DNA of 64,000 nt from DATFVA01 sp963745945 (GTDB taxonomy: Bacteria > Bacteroidota > Ignavibacteria > Ignavibacteriales > Ignavibacteriaceae): NCBI GenBank assembly GCA_963745945.1, contig CAVUZG010000004.1:1054001-1118000 (forward strand), in the 5' to 3' direction. The stretch's first letter is position 1. Each line of letters opens with the position of its first letter. The notes beneath the pieces were generated by a model that did not search any database, was not told the DNA's origin, and was given only the letters and a program-made list of their open reading frames with translations. Both the position numbers and the translations under genes were made by a program. Below, piece by piece: positions 47,381 to 57,946 of this stretch.

Positions 47381-48784
47381 TTAATAATAATGCCCCTTAC
47401 CAAAAAGTACAACAAAAATAGTTCGGAATATGATTTTAAAATCCATTCGAAGAGACATATTTTCAATATAAAACAGATCGTATCTCAATTTCACCTTAAC
47501 ATCTTCTATGTTTTCATCATATTTATGTTTTACCTGTGCCCAGCCGGTAATACCGGGACGAACTTTAAGTCTTCTTTTATAATAAGGTATTTCCTCGGAA
47601 AGTTTTTCAACAAAAAAGGGTCTCTCCGGCCGAGGTCCGACAATACTCATTTCACCTTTAAGAACATTCATAAACTGAGGAATCTCATCTATCCTGAGCT
47701 TTCTGATAACTTTTCCAACCCTGGTTATCCGTGGATCATCTTTAGATGACCAGACTGGTCCGGTTTTCTTTTCAGCGTCCTGAAACATCGACCGGAATTT
47801 AATCATTTTAAAAATCTCAGCATTCATTCCGCATCGTTTCTGTGTAAAAAAAACAGGTCCTTTACTATCAATTTTAATAGCAATAGCAGATACAACTATT
47901 ACAGGCAAAGAAATTGTTAGAATTATAAAAGAAACCAAAACGTCAATAAACCTTTTTAACCTTTTTTCCCACTCAGGCATTAACTGAGGCATTATATCGA
48001 TCAGTGGAATACCATAAATCTGGGAGGTTCTTGCCTGACCGCTGAGAATTTCATAAAGATCCGGAACTATTTTTAGACCGACATTTTTCGGTTCACATTT
48101 TCCAATAATTTCTACAAGAATATCGTTGTTTTCCCTTTCCAGTGCTATGATTACTTCTTTTATATTTTTCTCATCAATTATCTTTTCAATATTCTTTATC
48201 GAGTCAATAACAATAACTCCGTTTTCCTGTTTTCCTATATTTTCATCTTTTACAGAAATAAACCCGACAGCATCAAGCCCAAGCGCTTTATGATCAATTA
48301 ACTGACGTCCCACTTCAAAAGCTTTTTCATTATAACCAATTATCAAAGCATTCTTTCTGCCTATTCCCTTTATTAAGAGATTTCGTTGAACACTTCTGAT
48401 TATTAATCTGCCACCGCCAACAAGTAGAAGAAATAATCCCCAGTAAATAAAAATAAGAATACGATTTGCTGAGGCTACCCCGTGCAGGTAATCATCTATA
48501 AAAATGATAATGAATAAAATGAAGATTCCGAAGAAAGAAGCTTTAAATAGAGTTGAGATTTCATCAAACCGGGAAGCAGCAAACCAGGTACGGTACATAC
48601 CAATAAACAAAAATATTATACCCCAATAGAAATAAATAATAAACATTGGGATAAAAAATTCAGGGGCAACCAGAAGTCTGAACCAGCCGGACTCAACTCT
48701 TAACTTAAAGAAAATAATAAACGCCAGGTTGATGGTGATGAAGTCGGTAAGCAGAACAATTATTTTTTCAAGTGATTTAGTCAT
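47381..48784 (-). CDS. Undecaprenyl-phosphate sugar phosphotransferase (WcaJ-like)
   Basis: This roughly 467-residue polyisoprenyl-phosphate hexose-1-phosphate transferase starts lipid-linked repeat assembly. It has four N-terminal membrane segments, a Rossmann-like domain (NALIIGYNEKAFEVG) and a complete catalytic domain (FFTQKRCGMNAEIFKMIKFR, then LKGEMSIVGPRPERPFF, RPGITGWAQV). The ATG at 48784 forms an ATGA overlap with the upstream stop at 48781. An earlier frame start at 48805 is inside that gene. This is likely the initiator of the locus. Confidence 0.94.
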   Translation of the reverse strand: MTKSLEKIIVLLTDFITINLAFIIFFKLRVESGWFRLLVAPEFFIPMFIIYFYWGIIFLFIGMYRTWFAASRFDEISTLFKASFFGIFILFIIIFIDDYLHGVASANRILIFIYWGLFLLLVGGGRLIIRSVQRNLLIKGIGRKNALIIGYNEKAFEVGRQLIDHKALGLDAVGFISVKDENIGKQENGVIVIDSIKNIEKIIDEKNIKEVIIALERENNDILVEIIGKCEPKNVGLKIVPDLYEILSGQARTSQIYGIPLIDIMPQLMPEWEKRLKRFIDVLVSFIILTISLPVIVVSAIAIKIDSKGPVFFTQKRCGMNAEIFKMIKFRSMFQDAEKKTGPVWSSKDDPRITRVGKVIRKLRIDEIPQFMNVLKGEMSIVGPRPERPFFVEKLSEEIPYYKRRLKVRPGITGWAQVKHKYDENIEDVKVKLRYDLFYIENMSLRMDFKIIFRTIFVVLFGKGHYY

Positions 48785-49941
48785 TTTCTTGGTGTTGGCT
48801 GCCAAATCGGTTGATGCTTTTTAAATAGAAAATTAATCATTCCTTTTAATAAAGCACTATTGATAATGAAAAAGTAAAGACATAGCTGTAAAAATTTGAT
48901 GTTTATATTCAGCCTACTGAGCAGATATCCGGCAAATACAAAAAATAAAAACAATACTTGAAAAAAGAATGTCAGAACAAATGCGTTTTGATGTCCCAAT
49001 AAAAATATGTTTATCAGAAAGATCAAAATGAAAATCAAAGGTGAAAACCATCTTATTATTTTGTGTGACCATAATCCATAACTAATGAGAAATTTCTTTC
49101 CCCAGAGCAGACTCCGGACCTGTTTAATAGTTTCCAGACTTCTTGGTATAATTCTGACTTTTCTATCATATTCCCATTTGAGCGAAGGAGCAACAAATTC
49201 TCTGGCAACAGCATCTTTTGAATATATAAAATCCTTGCCTTGTTCAATTACTTTTAGGGAAATAAAAAGATCATCCACCACAGGTATATTTTCAGGCATA
49301 TTAACATATAAAGACTTTCGAATACTATAAATACCTCCATTGGCACCGATTAATGTTCCTAAACTTCCTTCAACATTTTTGAGCCAGGATTCGTAACCCC
49401 AATAAACCTTCTCTTTATTTCTTTTATCACAATTAACTTCAGATAAAAGCTCTAATCTACCACATACACCTCCTATTCTGGAATCCGCATAATATTTTAC
49501 AAGATTTGCTATTGCATATTTCTGATAAATAGTATTAGAATCGCTAAAGATAAGTATATCACCACCTGCCAGAGGTATAAGGTCATTTACAACTGCTTTT
49601 TTTCCTCTTCTATAATTGAATAAAACAGGTTTTAGATTAGGAAAATCAGTATGGAGTTTATTAATTATATTATTTGTTGAATCAGTTGATCCATCAGATC
49701 CGATTATTACTTCTAGTTTTTCCTGCGGATATTGAAGACTAAAAAAATTCTTGATTGTTTTCTCAATTACTCTTTCTTCATTATATGCTGATATAATTAC
49801 CGAAACGGAAGGGAAATTCCTTGAACTGCTATAGTCTTTTTTTACAAAAAATGAAATGCACCTCATAGAAAGAGGATATAATAAATAACTATGAAGAATA
49901 ATACCGAAAGCCAGAAGGAATAATAACTCTATTACATTCAT
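48781..49941 (-). CDS. Membrane GT2 glycosyltransferase
   Basis: This roughly 386-residue processive-type GT2 has one N-terminal helix and three C-terminal helices. The active-site blocks are IISAYNEERVIEKTI, GSDGSTDST, IFSDSNTIY and VVDDLFIS, then the (Q/R)xxRW-like RIIPRSLETIKQVRSLLWG. It is similar to cellulose/hyaluronan synthase-like enzymes that act at the membrane. The start is taken at the ATG at 49941. A TTG at 49962 gives seven more residues and neither has a clear ribosome-binding site. Confidence 0.88.
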   Translation of the reverse strand: MNVIELLFLLAFGIILHSYLLYPLSMRCISFFVKKDYSSSRNFPSVSVIISAYNEERVIEKTIKNFFSLQYPQEKLEVIIGSDGSTDSTNNIINKLHTDFPNLKPVLFNYRRGKKAVVNDLIPLAGGDILIFSDSNTIYQKYAIANLVKYYADSRIGGVCGRLELLSEVNCDKRNKEKVYWGYESWLKNVEGSLGTLIGANGGIYSIRKSLYVNMPENIPVVDDLFISLKVIEQGKDFIYSKDAVAREFVAPSLKWEYDRKVRIIPRSLETIKQVRSLLWGKKFLISYGLWSHKIIRWFSPLIFILIFLINIFLLGHQNAFVLTFFFQVLFLFFVFAGYLLSRLNINIKFLQLCLYFFIINSALLKGMINFLFKKHQPIWQPTPRK

Positions 49942-49992
49942 ATATCGGATAAACTCATTCAATTAACGGCAATAAAGTCGAAAGAATCATTT

Positions 49993-50895
49993 TTATAATT
50001 TTTTCTCATTTTTCAAATAATATTTCAGCACCTTTTTTAAGGTCTTCTTTAGTAGTGGGTCATTATAAAAATATAAGCAATAAAGATATAATAGCGGAAC
50101 TGAAATAAAAAGGAAAAATATATAAGAAACAGGATTTTTATTTTTTTTATAGAAATATTTTAGTCCAATATTACCATTATAGAAAGCAAAAGAATTATGA
50201 ATAGATATTGGATGCCACCCTACGTGTACAATTGAATCAGTATTTACAATATAATTTTTTTTCCCCATTTTTTGAGCGCGATAAGACAAGTCAACATCTT
50301 CTACATACATAAAATAGTTTTCGTCAAATCCGGATAACTCGTCAAACAAATCTTTCTGTATTAACAGAAAAGCTCCTTTAATGATATCAACCTCACTGTA
50401 TTTTTCTCTTAAATCGTTTGTTGAATATTGAATCAGAATTTTTTTTAATCCGCTTAAATCCAGAAATCGTTTCAATAATGTTGGTTTCGAATAATAGGAT
50501 CTTTGTACAGAGCCATCCTGGTTTAAAAGTTTACATCCAACAATTCCAACATCATTATAAATTTTAAAGGTTTCTAATAATTCTGGAATTGGGTCACCCA
50601 GAAAGATTATATCGCTATTTACAAATAGCAGATAATCACCTTTTGAGCTTTGTGCCCCTTGATTACAAGCAGCTGCAAAGCCTCTATTAGATGAATTTTC
50701 TATTAGTTTAACTTGTCCGAACTTTTGTTTTATTAACTCAACATTCCTTTCCGCAGACGCGTTATCAACTACAATAATCTCGAAATCAGCAGATTTTAAT
50801 TTGTCAAACAGGGTACTTATTGTGTTCATCAATACATCCGGATTATTATAACTCACAATTATAACAGATAAATAGGGTGTATGATTGGGTATCAT
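49993..50895 (-). CDS. GT2 glycosyltransferase (rhamnosyltransferase-like)
   Basis: This 300-residue GT-A enzyme has YLSVIIVSYNNPDVLM at the start, IIVVDNASAERNVELI, NRGFAAACNQGAQSSKGDY and SDIIF, then GFDENYFMYVEDVDLS. This arrangement matches the dTDP-rhamnose-using RfbF/WbbL group. A hydrophobic segment lies near residue 270. It overlaps the next GT2 start by 4 bp (ATGA). Confidence 0.88.
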   Translation of the reverse strand: MIPNHTPYLSVIIVSYNNPDVLMNTISTLFDKLKSADFEIIVVDNASAERNVELIKQKFGQVKLIENSSNRGFAAACNQGAQSSKGDYLLFVNSDIIFLGDPIPELLETFKIYNDVGIVGCKLLNQDGSVQRSYYSKPTLLKRFLDLSGLKKILIQYSTNDLREKYSEVDIIKGAFLLIQKDLFDELSGFDENYFMYVEDVDLSYRAQKMGKKNYIVNTDSIVHVGWHPISIHNSFAFYNGNIGLKYFYKKNKNPVSYIFFLFISVPLLYLYCLYFYNDPLLKKTLKKVLKYYLKNEKKL

Positions 50896-51821
50896 TTTTT
50901 CTTCATTAAATAGTAGTACAGAAAGATTAATTTTTCCTTAACATAAAAGTCTTTCAATAAAACAAACTTTATATATCTTTTCAAACAGCTTAAATTCTTA
51001 AATTCAAGACATCTTCTCATACTTTCATAAAACTCGATAATAGAATTAATTGTTGTGAAAACCTCCCTATCGGTATAATTCTGTGTTTCGAGAAAAAGAG
51101 TCAAATCTTTATAAAATTGAATTTTTAATGCAAACTTTAAAATTTTTTCTGATTTCGAACTGTATTTAAAATTTATACCGACCACATTTTCAGAATGTGC
51201 GCGATAGTAATCTAATGGGACATTATTAAAATAAACCGAACCAGTAATAATGGAAATAAAGTAGATCCATTTATCATAAATATCTGAATCTGAGAATGGC
51301 ATGATCTTTTCCAAAAAAGATTTTCTGGCCATTATGGTAGCTCCGCGGGCATTGTTATGCTGAAGCCTGATAAATAAATCTTTTGAATGATTCTGTTTCG
51401 GATACTTTCTTTTTGTCTTTCGTCTTCCCTGCATTATAAAGGATTGGGAGAAAACCAAGTCTGTATCTTTCTCATTAATTTTAGTAATAAGCGCTTCCAA
51501 CTTTTTTTGTAACCATATGTCATCCTGATCGCAAAATGCAATAAATTCACCCTGGCTATTTTTAATACCCAATTCAAATGAGCCATTTGGTCCTATATTT
51601 ATTTTATTCTTTAATATTAAATAATTCTCAAATTGTTTATTCTTTAAATAGGTTTCAATTACTTCAATCGAATTATCAATCGAAGCATCATCGATAAAAA
51701 TCAATTCAAAATCTTGATAAGTTTGATTAAGAATAGAGCTGAGTTGTTCCTCTATGTACTTCGACCCATTATAGACTGCAAGGACTACTGATATGCTGGG
51801 GCTAGGATCATTAGTACTCAC
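50892..51821 (-). CDS. GT2 glycosyltransferase
   Basis: This 309-residue GT-A enzyme has SISVVLAVYNGSKYIEEQLS near residue 9, LIFIDDASIDNSIEVI near 39 and FCDQDDIWLQKKLEAL near 92, the family D-x-D region. It resembles WcaA/EpsE-type transferases of capsule loci. The donor sugar is not predictable. It is coupled to its neighbours by 4-bp overlap at one end and a 20-bp gap at the other. Confidence 0.87.
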   Translation of the reverse strand: MSTNDPSPSISVVLAVYNGSKYIEEQLSSILNQTYQDFELIFIDDASIDNSIEVIETYLKNKQFENYLILKNKINIGPNGSFELGIKNSQGEFIAFCDQDDIWLQKKLEALITKINEKDTDLVFSQSFIMQGRRKTKRKYPKQNHSKDLFIRLQHNNARGATIMARKSFLEKIMPFSDSDIYDKWIYFISIITGSVYFNNVPLDYYRAHSENVVGINFKYSSKSEKILKFALKIQFYKDLTLFLETQNYTDREVFTTINSIIEFYESMRRCLEFKNLSCLKRYIKFVLLKDFYVKEKLIFLYYYLMKKK

Positions 51822-51841
51822 TTATTCCCCATAATTTAACT

Positions 51842-52615
51842 TCAGATTATCGATACTTTTAAAAATGTTTCTTCGGAACAATCAGAAATATGTCCGGGAA
51901 ATGAACCGAATTTCCATTTAAAATATTTATTATAAATAAAAACCCGAAATTTGTAACTGAAACTATATGGTTTATTCAGACTATCCTTCAGATCAGGATC
52001 AGATTCTAGTAAATATTCTTCACTATTTGCAATATCAGCAAACCAGAAAAAAGGGGGATGATAACCTGCCTTAATTATTCTATATGTGTGATCTACATGT
52101 TCCAAAACATTTTTATACCTTTCATCCATTAGCCCGACATCTTTTAATACATTATCTCTAAAATAAGAGAACGCACCTGTAAGTTTATAATTAAATACGA
52201 CATCTGTATCGTTATCATATTTAATCAGCTTTCTAAATTTAGGCTTGCCATCTCCATCCCTGTTCACCAGGCCGTGATATCCATAATTAAAATGTCCAAT
52301 ACCACTTTTTCTGGATGCCTGAATATATTTGTCTATAACAATTTGCCTTTTAATGCTTATATCATCTTCAATCAAAAACAAGTGTTCACAATTATGCTTA
52401 AGCATTGCCCTTAAAGCATTATTTTTTGTCCGGGCTATTCCCATATTTTTTTTATGTTGAATAAGTTGCGTTACTTTTGATGGGATAGCATCTGATGGAT
52501 AAGGATTTCCATCATTAACAACAACAATAAAATCCAAATCAGGCACAGACAATACGCACTGTCTAAAGAAATCCAGTCTATTACAAGTAATTACGCCTAA
52601 GCCTATTTTTCCCAA
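51842..52615 (-). CDS. GT2-like glycosyltransferase
   Basis: This 257-residue protein begins GKIGLGVITCNRLDFF and has VVVNDGNPYP near residue 32, NMGIARTKNNALRAML near 57 and FLIEDDISIKR near 80, with the EDD acid cluster as the likely metal site. It has no membrane segment. Its relatives occur in polysaccharide loci of many bacteria. The sugar is unknown. It overlaps the end of the preceding GT2 by 13 bp. Confidence 0.83.
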   Translation of the reverse strand: MGKIGLGVITCNRLDFFRQCVLSVPDLDFIVVVNDGNPYPSDAIPSKVTQLIQHKKNMGIARTKNNALRAMLKHNCEHLFLIEDDISIKRQIVIDKYIQASRKSGIGHFNYGYHGLVNRDGDGKPKFRKLIKYDNDTDVVFNYKLTGAFSYFRDNVLKDVGLMDERYKNVLEHVDHTYRIIKAGYHPPFFWFADIANSEEYLLESDPDLKDSLNKPYSFSYKFRVFIYNKYFKWKFGSFPGHISDCSEETFLKVSII

Positions 52616-53645
52616 CTAATTCCTTTATTCTGTTTAATTTGTGAAAGTAATGTAGATATCCTCTGTGATTCTTTATATCCAAGGTATTTTTTGCAAATTT
52701 TAGCCGCCTTACTAACCGAACCAATTCTTTCATAAATAAGAGCCGTAAAATAATATGTGAATTCGACTGAGTGAAAAAAGAATTTTGGGTAAATCGGATT
52801 AAGTGATTTATCTATCATTCTCAAAGCAAGAAAGATACGGAGAGGAATAAATAATCTTAAATTAAATTTACGTAAAATATTCTTTAATTGTTCATTACTC
52901 AAAGAGCTTAGATAGCTTTGAATGTATTTTTCTGTTATATAATTTACTTCTCTAAAATTTCGCTCGGGGTCTTCATATTCTTTATTAGTTTTTGCTGCAG
53001 ATTTATAAAATGAACCTAAGACTTTTTAATATGGTGAATCGTGTATTTCTGAGAGATTCTCAGCTGAAACTCGTGGTCACCGCTTACTTCAAGAGATTCA
53101 TCAAACCAAATATCATCCTTAAAATGTATATCAGCTCTCCACATTGGCTGGGATCCTATTATACATCTTTCGAAACTATAAATCCTTTTGAAATCAGGAA
53201 AACGACAAATTTTCCCTTTTCTTGAGTCAAGAAATCCCTGATTGGGAATTGATGAAATATATTGGTCGGCATATACCATTCCAACATCTGGATTATTTGA
53301 CAGATAGGCCAATAAAAATTCAAGTGCATCATCTTTCAACCGGTCATCAGTATTAGCATTAGTAATAAATTTCCCGTTTGATACTTTAATTGCTTTGTTC
53401 CATGCTTTATAAATCGTCTCTCTTTCTTCTGTACGGATGTATTTTATGGGGATTCCCTTACCGATAAATTTCTTCACGATTTCTTCTTCATTTTGCTCTG
53501 AACCGCTATTAATAATTACCAATTCAAGGTTATTCCTGATCGATTGTTCAAATAAATTTCTTAATCTTCCTTCCAGAAATTTTTCGGAGTTGTATGTCGA
53601 GATAATCGCAGTAACTAAAATTTCAGTCGGATTCTCTTTTTGCAT
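52603..53645 (-). CDS. GT2 glycosyltransferase, broken by one -1 frameshift
   Basis: The first frame has VTAIISTYNSEKFLEGRL near residue 12, VIINSGSEQNEEEIVKKF and TNANTDDRLKDDA, typical of GT2 enzymes, and stops within SQKYTIHHIKKS. One extra A in the run at 53023-53027 restores HHIKKVLGSFYKSAAKTNKE and joins the 99-residue C-terminal piece, giving 347 residues. The second part is helical and lacks motifs of its own, as expected for a GT2 C-terminal segment. Confidence 0.8.
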
Positions 53646-53664
53646 AATTTCTTAATATCTTGTT

Positions 53665-55167
53665 TTATCCTGATGGTGTTTTTGTTTTGAAGTTCGGAGA
53701 TAGAATTCTTTTAATAGCTGAGAATGTTGTCATGATATCGTTTCCAAAATAAATTGTGGAAATTAAACTTAATACACCTGCTACAATTATAACAGAATAG
53801 AAATTAAATTGAATTAATAAGACTGCTATTAACATTAGGGTAATAAGAAAAATAAGCTTGCTGAGTTTTGTCCTTTTGAAAACATCTTTATACGAAACAC
53901 CTGTCAGTGAGACGGTGTAAGACATCAAAATAATATTAGAAATTAATACAGAGATTGTATATCCTAGTAACCCCAGATTATTCTTGAGTAATATATAACC
54001 CATGGTTGTACATAAAGTCATAATCACTAAGTTAATCAGTTGTATAATAGCCACTAATGAGGCTTTCCCTATCCCCAAAACAAAATTATATAGAGTATAT
54101 CCGAAATTATTGATAGCTTCTGGAATTGATAGAATTAAGAAAATTAAAATAGCTTCTGGTAATTGAAACCAAAATATTATTAGAAGAGATATAAATAAGG
54201 TTCCAATTCCGAAAGCTACACCTGAATATAAAATACCCAGTTTCATATTTGTCAAGCCTTCATTTTCGAGATATTCCTTGTATTCTTTTTTACCAATCAG
54301 CACACTTGTTTTAGGTAAAATTGTGCGGAATGAAGTAAAATACAGGCCGGAGATGGCAGTAGAAAACCTTCTTCCAACTTCATAAAGCGGAACTATCGAA
54401 ACCTGAGCATAACTTCCTATAATATATTTGATGATAGGGTCAATAAGCGCGAAGAATATATTTGAAAATTGTACTGAAACACTAAACTTAAAAAGTTTCT
54501 TTATTAAAGCGATACTTGTTTTAGAAAAAGTAAAATGGATTAACGGGTACTTAAATCTAATTGCCAGGAGGTTGATTATTAATTGGATGGCTGATGTAAG
54601 TATAAAGGCATAAGCAAGGAATATAATGTCTGCATTAAAATACGTGATTAAAATGACTAAAAAGAGAAGTACAAGTTTAGAAGTAATAACGATTTTACTT
54701 GATAGGACAAAATCGCTTAATCCTTCAAGTATGGATTTTAAGAATAAATAGTTATAATAAATAAAAAAATTAACCCCAAGTAAATAAAATATCTTAAATG
54801 TGGCTTGAGCTGTACCCCCGAGGCTTAAATTATTATTATTAAGATAAAATAATTGCCCTACAACTATACCTAAAAACACCAGCACTATACCTACTAATAA
54901 AAATAAGATTGTACCCGTGCTTATCAATGAATTGATTTTACCATTATCCTCAGCTCTTTTTGCTTCAGCGATATATTTAACGATTGCAGTAGCGAAGCCT
55001 AAATCCATTATCGAACCGACCCCCCAGAGAGAAGCAAATATTAACCAGGTCCCGAATATTTCCTTTCCAAAATGATCAATATTTAACTTTAAGGTTACAA
55101 ATGCACCCGCTATAGTAACAATATACTGTGCAGCCAGCCATACTGAATTTTTTTTATCTCTATTCAT
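53665..55167 (-). CDS. Oligosaccharide flippase (Wzx-like)
   Basis: This 500-residue protein has about 12-14 membrane helices of the polysaccharide exporter superfamily (IVTIAGAFVTLKLNIDHFGK near the N-terminus). It would flip the completed lipid-linked repeat unit. Its start overlaps the end of the polymerase/ligase gene by 8 bp if the longer reading of that gene is right. A second flippase lies at 40.8 kb. Confidence 0.86.
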   Translation of the reverse strand: MNRDKKNSVWLAAQYIVTIAGAFVTLKLNIDHFGKEIFGTWLIFASLWGVGSIMDLGFATAIVKYIAEAKRAEDNGKINSLISTGTILFLLVGIVLVFLGIVVGQLFYLNNNNLSLGGTAQATFKIFYLLGVNFFIYYNYLFLKSILEGLSDFVLSSKIVITSKLVLLFLVILITYFNADIIFLAYAFILTSAIQLIINLLAIRFKYPLIHFTFSKTSIALIKKLFKFSVSVQFSNIFFALIDPIIKYIIGSYAQVSIVPLYEVGRRFSTAISGLYFTSFRTILPKTSVLIGKKEYKEYLENEGLTNMKLGILYSGVAFGIGTLFISLLIIFWFQLPEAILIFLILSIPEAINNFGYTLYNFVLGIGKASLVAIIQLINLVIMTLCTTMGYILLKNNLGLLGYTISVLISNIILMSYTVSLTGVSYKDVFKRTKLSKLIFLITLMLIAVLLIQFNFYSVIIVAGVLSLISTIYFGNDIMTTFSAIKRILSPNFKTKTPSG

Positions 55168-56579
55168 GAATACTTTTAACTGAATTACTAGCTATCAATT
55201 TTTTATTTGAGACGGAGAAAGCCAACAGCATCGCCCAAAGCATTAATTGATTTCCCCAGTAGCCATGCATCAGTCATTATCATAGAAATTAGAATAAATA
55301 CTTGTAAGAATATCAGCATTAGCGAATAGAGACGATTTAACTCTGATATACTCTTCTTTAAGTTATTTATTAATCATTTAAATACCGAAGTAAGAAATAT
55401 TAAAAATCCCAAAGTTCCTATAATTCCAACTTCCGCAAGAAGGGCTAGAACGGTAGTATGTGCAGGGAGATTTTTAACAAATAATTTGTAAAAGATAGGA
55501 TCAATTGTAAAATAGTACTGGGAAGAAAAAGGAAACGAATATAAACCAATCCCAGTAAGTGGATGAGCAAGAAAGGCCTGATACGCAGTGTGCCATATAA
55601 AGAACCTTGTTATAAAAGAACTAATTGTAACGTCACCGCTTTGAGATTCAGAAAGAGGTTCTAAAGACTGCGATGAAACCCTTTTAAAAACACCCGGGTT
55701 TAACGAATGAGCTTGTATCGAAACCAGGGCTAGAAGAGCAGTAAACAATAAGATCCAAAAGATAACCCTCTTACGGTTATAGCCCATCTTAGAGCAAGTA
55801 ATAACAAAATGGATTAAAATTAAAAATATTGTTAGTCCGGCAGACGACCATGCATTACGAGTCTGTGTAAATATTAATGCAAGAGTAAGAATCACGGTTG
55901 AAACAATAGAATAAAGCCTGTACTTTTTGCTGTAAAGTAAAAAAACTACCGAAATAACCAGGGCAACACCAACATAGTCCACATACCAGATACCAGCAAA
56001 TCCAAATTCACGTAAACCTGTTGTTACACTCAAAAAAATGACATACAAACCGTTCAGAACAGACATCACCACAAAAAAAGTCAAATACCTTTTGACTTGA
56101 TCATATTCTGTTATACTAATTTGAATAGCCGTGAGAACAATGAAAAAAGCAAAAAGTCGGAATGAGTATAAAATGGTCAACGGTATATTGACAGAGTTAA
56201 AGAATGATGGTATCGCAGATATAACAAATACCAGGAAAAATTTATTCAAATCATTTTTTACTTCTTCTATTTTAAATTTATAAGTCAGTAAAAATGAAAA
56301 AGCAATTAATAAAGATGCTATTTCAGAAGGAAATATTTTGGAAATTTGTATATTGGCAAACAAGGTCAAGATGAGAAAATAAACGGTGAACTCAAAACTA
56401 AATGAGCTTAAAATAATAATTGGAATTGAAAATAGAATTACAAATTGAGCATTATTATAACCAGAAGTGTTAATGGCATAAACACAAACAAAAATCAGCA
56501 TTAAGGATAATAATGCTAAGAGAACGCTGGTCTTAATTCTTGGAGGATTAAGCGTTGAACTTCTATATAAGTTATTCAA
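55160..56579 (-). CDS. O-antigen polymerase/ligase, interrupted by an in-frame TGA and a +1 frameshift
   Basis: The first 401 residues are a polytopic Wzy/WaaL-type protein (about ten helices, a large loop near 290-370 with HPLTGIGLYSF, then LPAHTTVLALLAEVGIIGTL). It stops at TGA 55376-55374, but the same frame continues with INNLKKSISELNRLYSLML and FILISMIMTDAWLLG, the usual family end. After removal of one A at 55251-55253 it reads NQLMLWAMLLAFSVSNKK to a stop at 55160, overlapping the flippase start. The total would be 472 codons. The stop may be a substitution or a sequence error. Confidence 0.72.
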
Positions 56580-56585
56580 TTGAGA

Positions 56586-57752
56586 TTATGATTTGTTTTT
56601 CTTGAATTTAAGTTCACTCAATATCAATCTTATTTTAGGATTTTCAGTTCGGTTAAGGGTCTCTTTAATAATTAGTAGTATTATAACTATCAGTAAGATA
56701 AAAAATGTAATAATAGCAGTTAGTAAGAGTCTTTTGGGATAAGCCTTCTTTTCAGGCGGAACTGCATAATCTATTACCTGAAGAATGGGAACTTCTTTTT
56801 GTTCATCAAACTTGGCTTGTTCGTAAAGGGGAATTAGGTATTCAAGGACTGACCCATAAATCTTTACGTCTCTGTAATATCTAAAATATTGAATCGCATT
56901 TTTGGGCAGTGATTTCAAAGAAAAAATATATCTATCACTGGAAGTACCCTCTTTAATTGATTTTAATTTATTCTGAAATTCATCTACCACTACTTGGGTT
57001 TGCTTCGTTTGTGGTGAATTTGATCCTGTCATCTTTTCCACCACAGCAAGTTCGATCTGCTTTTTTGCTAAATCGGATTCCATATTAGCATATGCCTCAA
57101 TTATTGCTTTGACCTGATCTTCTGCTTCAAACATCCCTGTCTTCTCTTGAAATATTTTCAGTGAATCCTCTGCAAGGGTTAAATTTTTGTTAACTTCATT
57201 GAACCTTTTCTCAATAAATTCTCTGTTATCTCTGGCTTTGGATATATTCAGTTCAATTATGGACTTATTTAATAAACTTATTAGATAGTTATTCATCTCA
57301 GCAGATTTTTGGGGCGAGCTGGCCCTGACTTTTATAGTATAAGCACCTTCTTCATTAACATCTGTAGTTATATTAGCTTCTAATGCCTTAATTGTTTTTT
57401 CCATACTATTTAAGCCATATTCACGATATAAGTCAAACTTCTCAATGATTTTTTCAAGATTTGACCGACTATAGATAACCGTATTATACATATCAACGTT
57501 AGAATTAGATGAGAGACCACCAATATCAAATGGTAGATCAGAAAAATTCTTAAGCAATGATGAGATTCCCAGAGACTGATTTTCCTGAGATGGAATTATT
57601 AATGATGTCGAATCGTATTGGGCCGGAATAAAAAAATAGATTAAAAGGTACGAAATGAAGCCTATAAATAATGCTAAGGTTATTAATATTTTTTTCCATC
57701 TAACAATTAAAAGTAAATAGTCAAATGAGTCCAATCCTCTGTATTCAGCCAT
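56586..57752 (-). CDS. Polysaccharide chain-length regulator (Wzz/GumC-like)
   Basis: This 388-residue inner-membrane protein has two membrane helices (near 23-42 and near 342-363) and a periplasmic part with coiled coils (NREFIEKRFNEVNKNLTLAE). YDSTSLIIPSQ near residue 50 and PPEKKAYPKRLLLTAI before the last helix are typical of Wzz/PCP proteins. It lacks a tyrosine-kinase domain. It is the first gene of the locus, and a TAATTTTG promoter-like element lies upstream. Confidence 0.9.
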   Translation of the reverse strand: MAEYRGLDSFDYLLLIVRWKKILITLALFIGFISYLLIYFFIPAQYDSTSLIIPSQENQSLGISSLLKNFSDLPFDIGGLSSNSNVDMYNTVIYSRSNLEKIIEKFDLYREYGLNSMEKTIKALEANITTDVNEEGAYTIKVRASSPQKSAEMNNYLISLLNKSIIELNISKARDNREFIEKRFNEVNKNLTLAEDSLKIFQEKTGMFEAEDQVKAIIEAYANMESDLAKKQIELAVVEKMTGSNSPQTKQTQVVVDEFQNKLKSIKEGTSSDRYIFSLKSLPKNAIQYFRYYRDVKIYGSVLEYLIPLYEQAKFDEQKEVPILQVIDYAVPPEKKAYPKRLLLTAIITFFILLIVIILLIIKETLNRTENPKIRLILSELKFKKNKS

Positions 57753-57781
57753 AAATTTTTATTTTTTCTAATTAATGTTTT

Positions 57782-57813
57782 CAAAATTAACATTTTATTG
57801 TCTCTTATCGCAA
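57782..57813 (-). promoter_or_regulatory. Candidate Bacteroidota-type promoter for the polysaccharide locus
   Basis: On the minus strand TTG (57813-57811) is followed 21 bp later by TAATTTTG (57789-57782), which fits the TAnnTTTG -7 element known from Bacteroidota. The start codon of the chain-length regulator is 30 bp downstream. This is a motif match only. Confidence 0.35.
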
Positions 57814-57910
57814 CATTATTTTAATTACACTCCAAAATTTTATTAATTCATTACAAAGCATTTCAATCTCTCCGTTACAAATTTTTTATTATTTCTTTAT
57901 CAATAACATC

Positions 57911-57939
57911 TTGACATTTATTTCCAATATATCCATATT
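57911..57939 (+). promoter_or_regulatory. Sigma70-like promoter upstream of the structured leader
   Basis: TTGACA (57911-57916) and CATATT (57934-57939) are spaced by 17 bp. Transcription would start near 57946 and run directly into the folded element that ends at the T-tract at 58062. Confidence 0.45.
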
Positions 57940-57946
57940 TACATCA

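Noticed and set aside
47390..47749. Plus-strand 119-codon ORF opposite the WcaJ-like gene
   Set aside because: Long only because of the conserved codons on the other strand; the opposite frame holds clear catalytic motifs.
55374..55376. TGA as selenocysteine or recoded codon
   Set aside because: No selenocysteine-insertion hairpin was seen, the family does not use Sec, and TGA ends other genes here.
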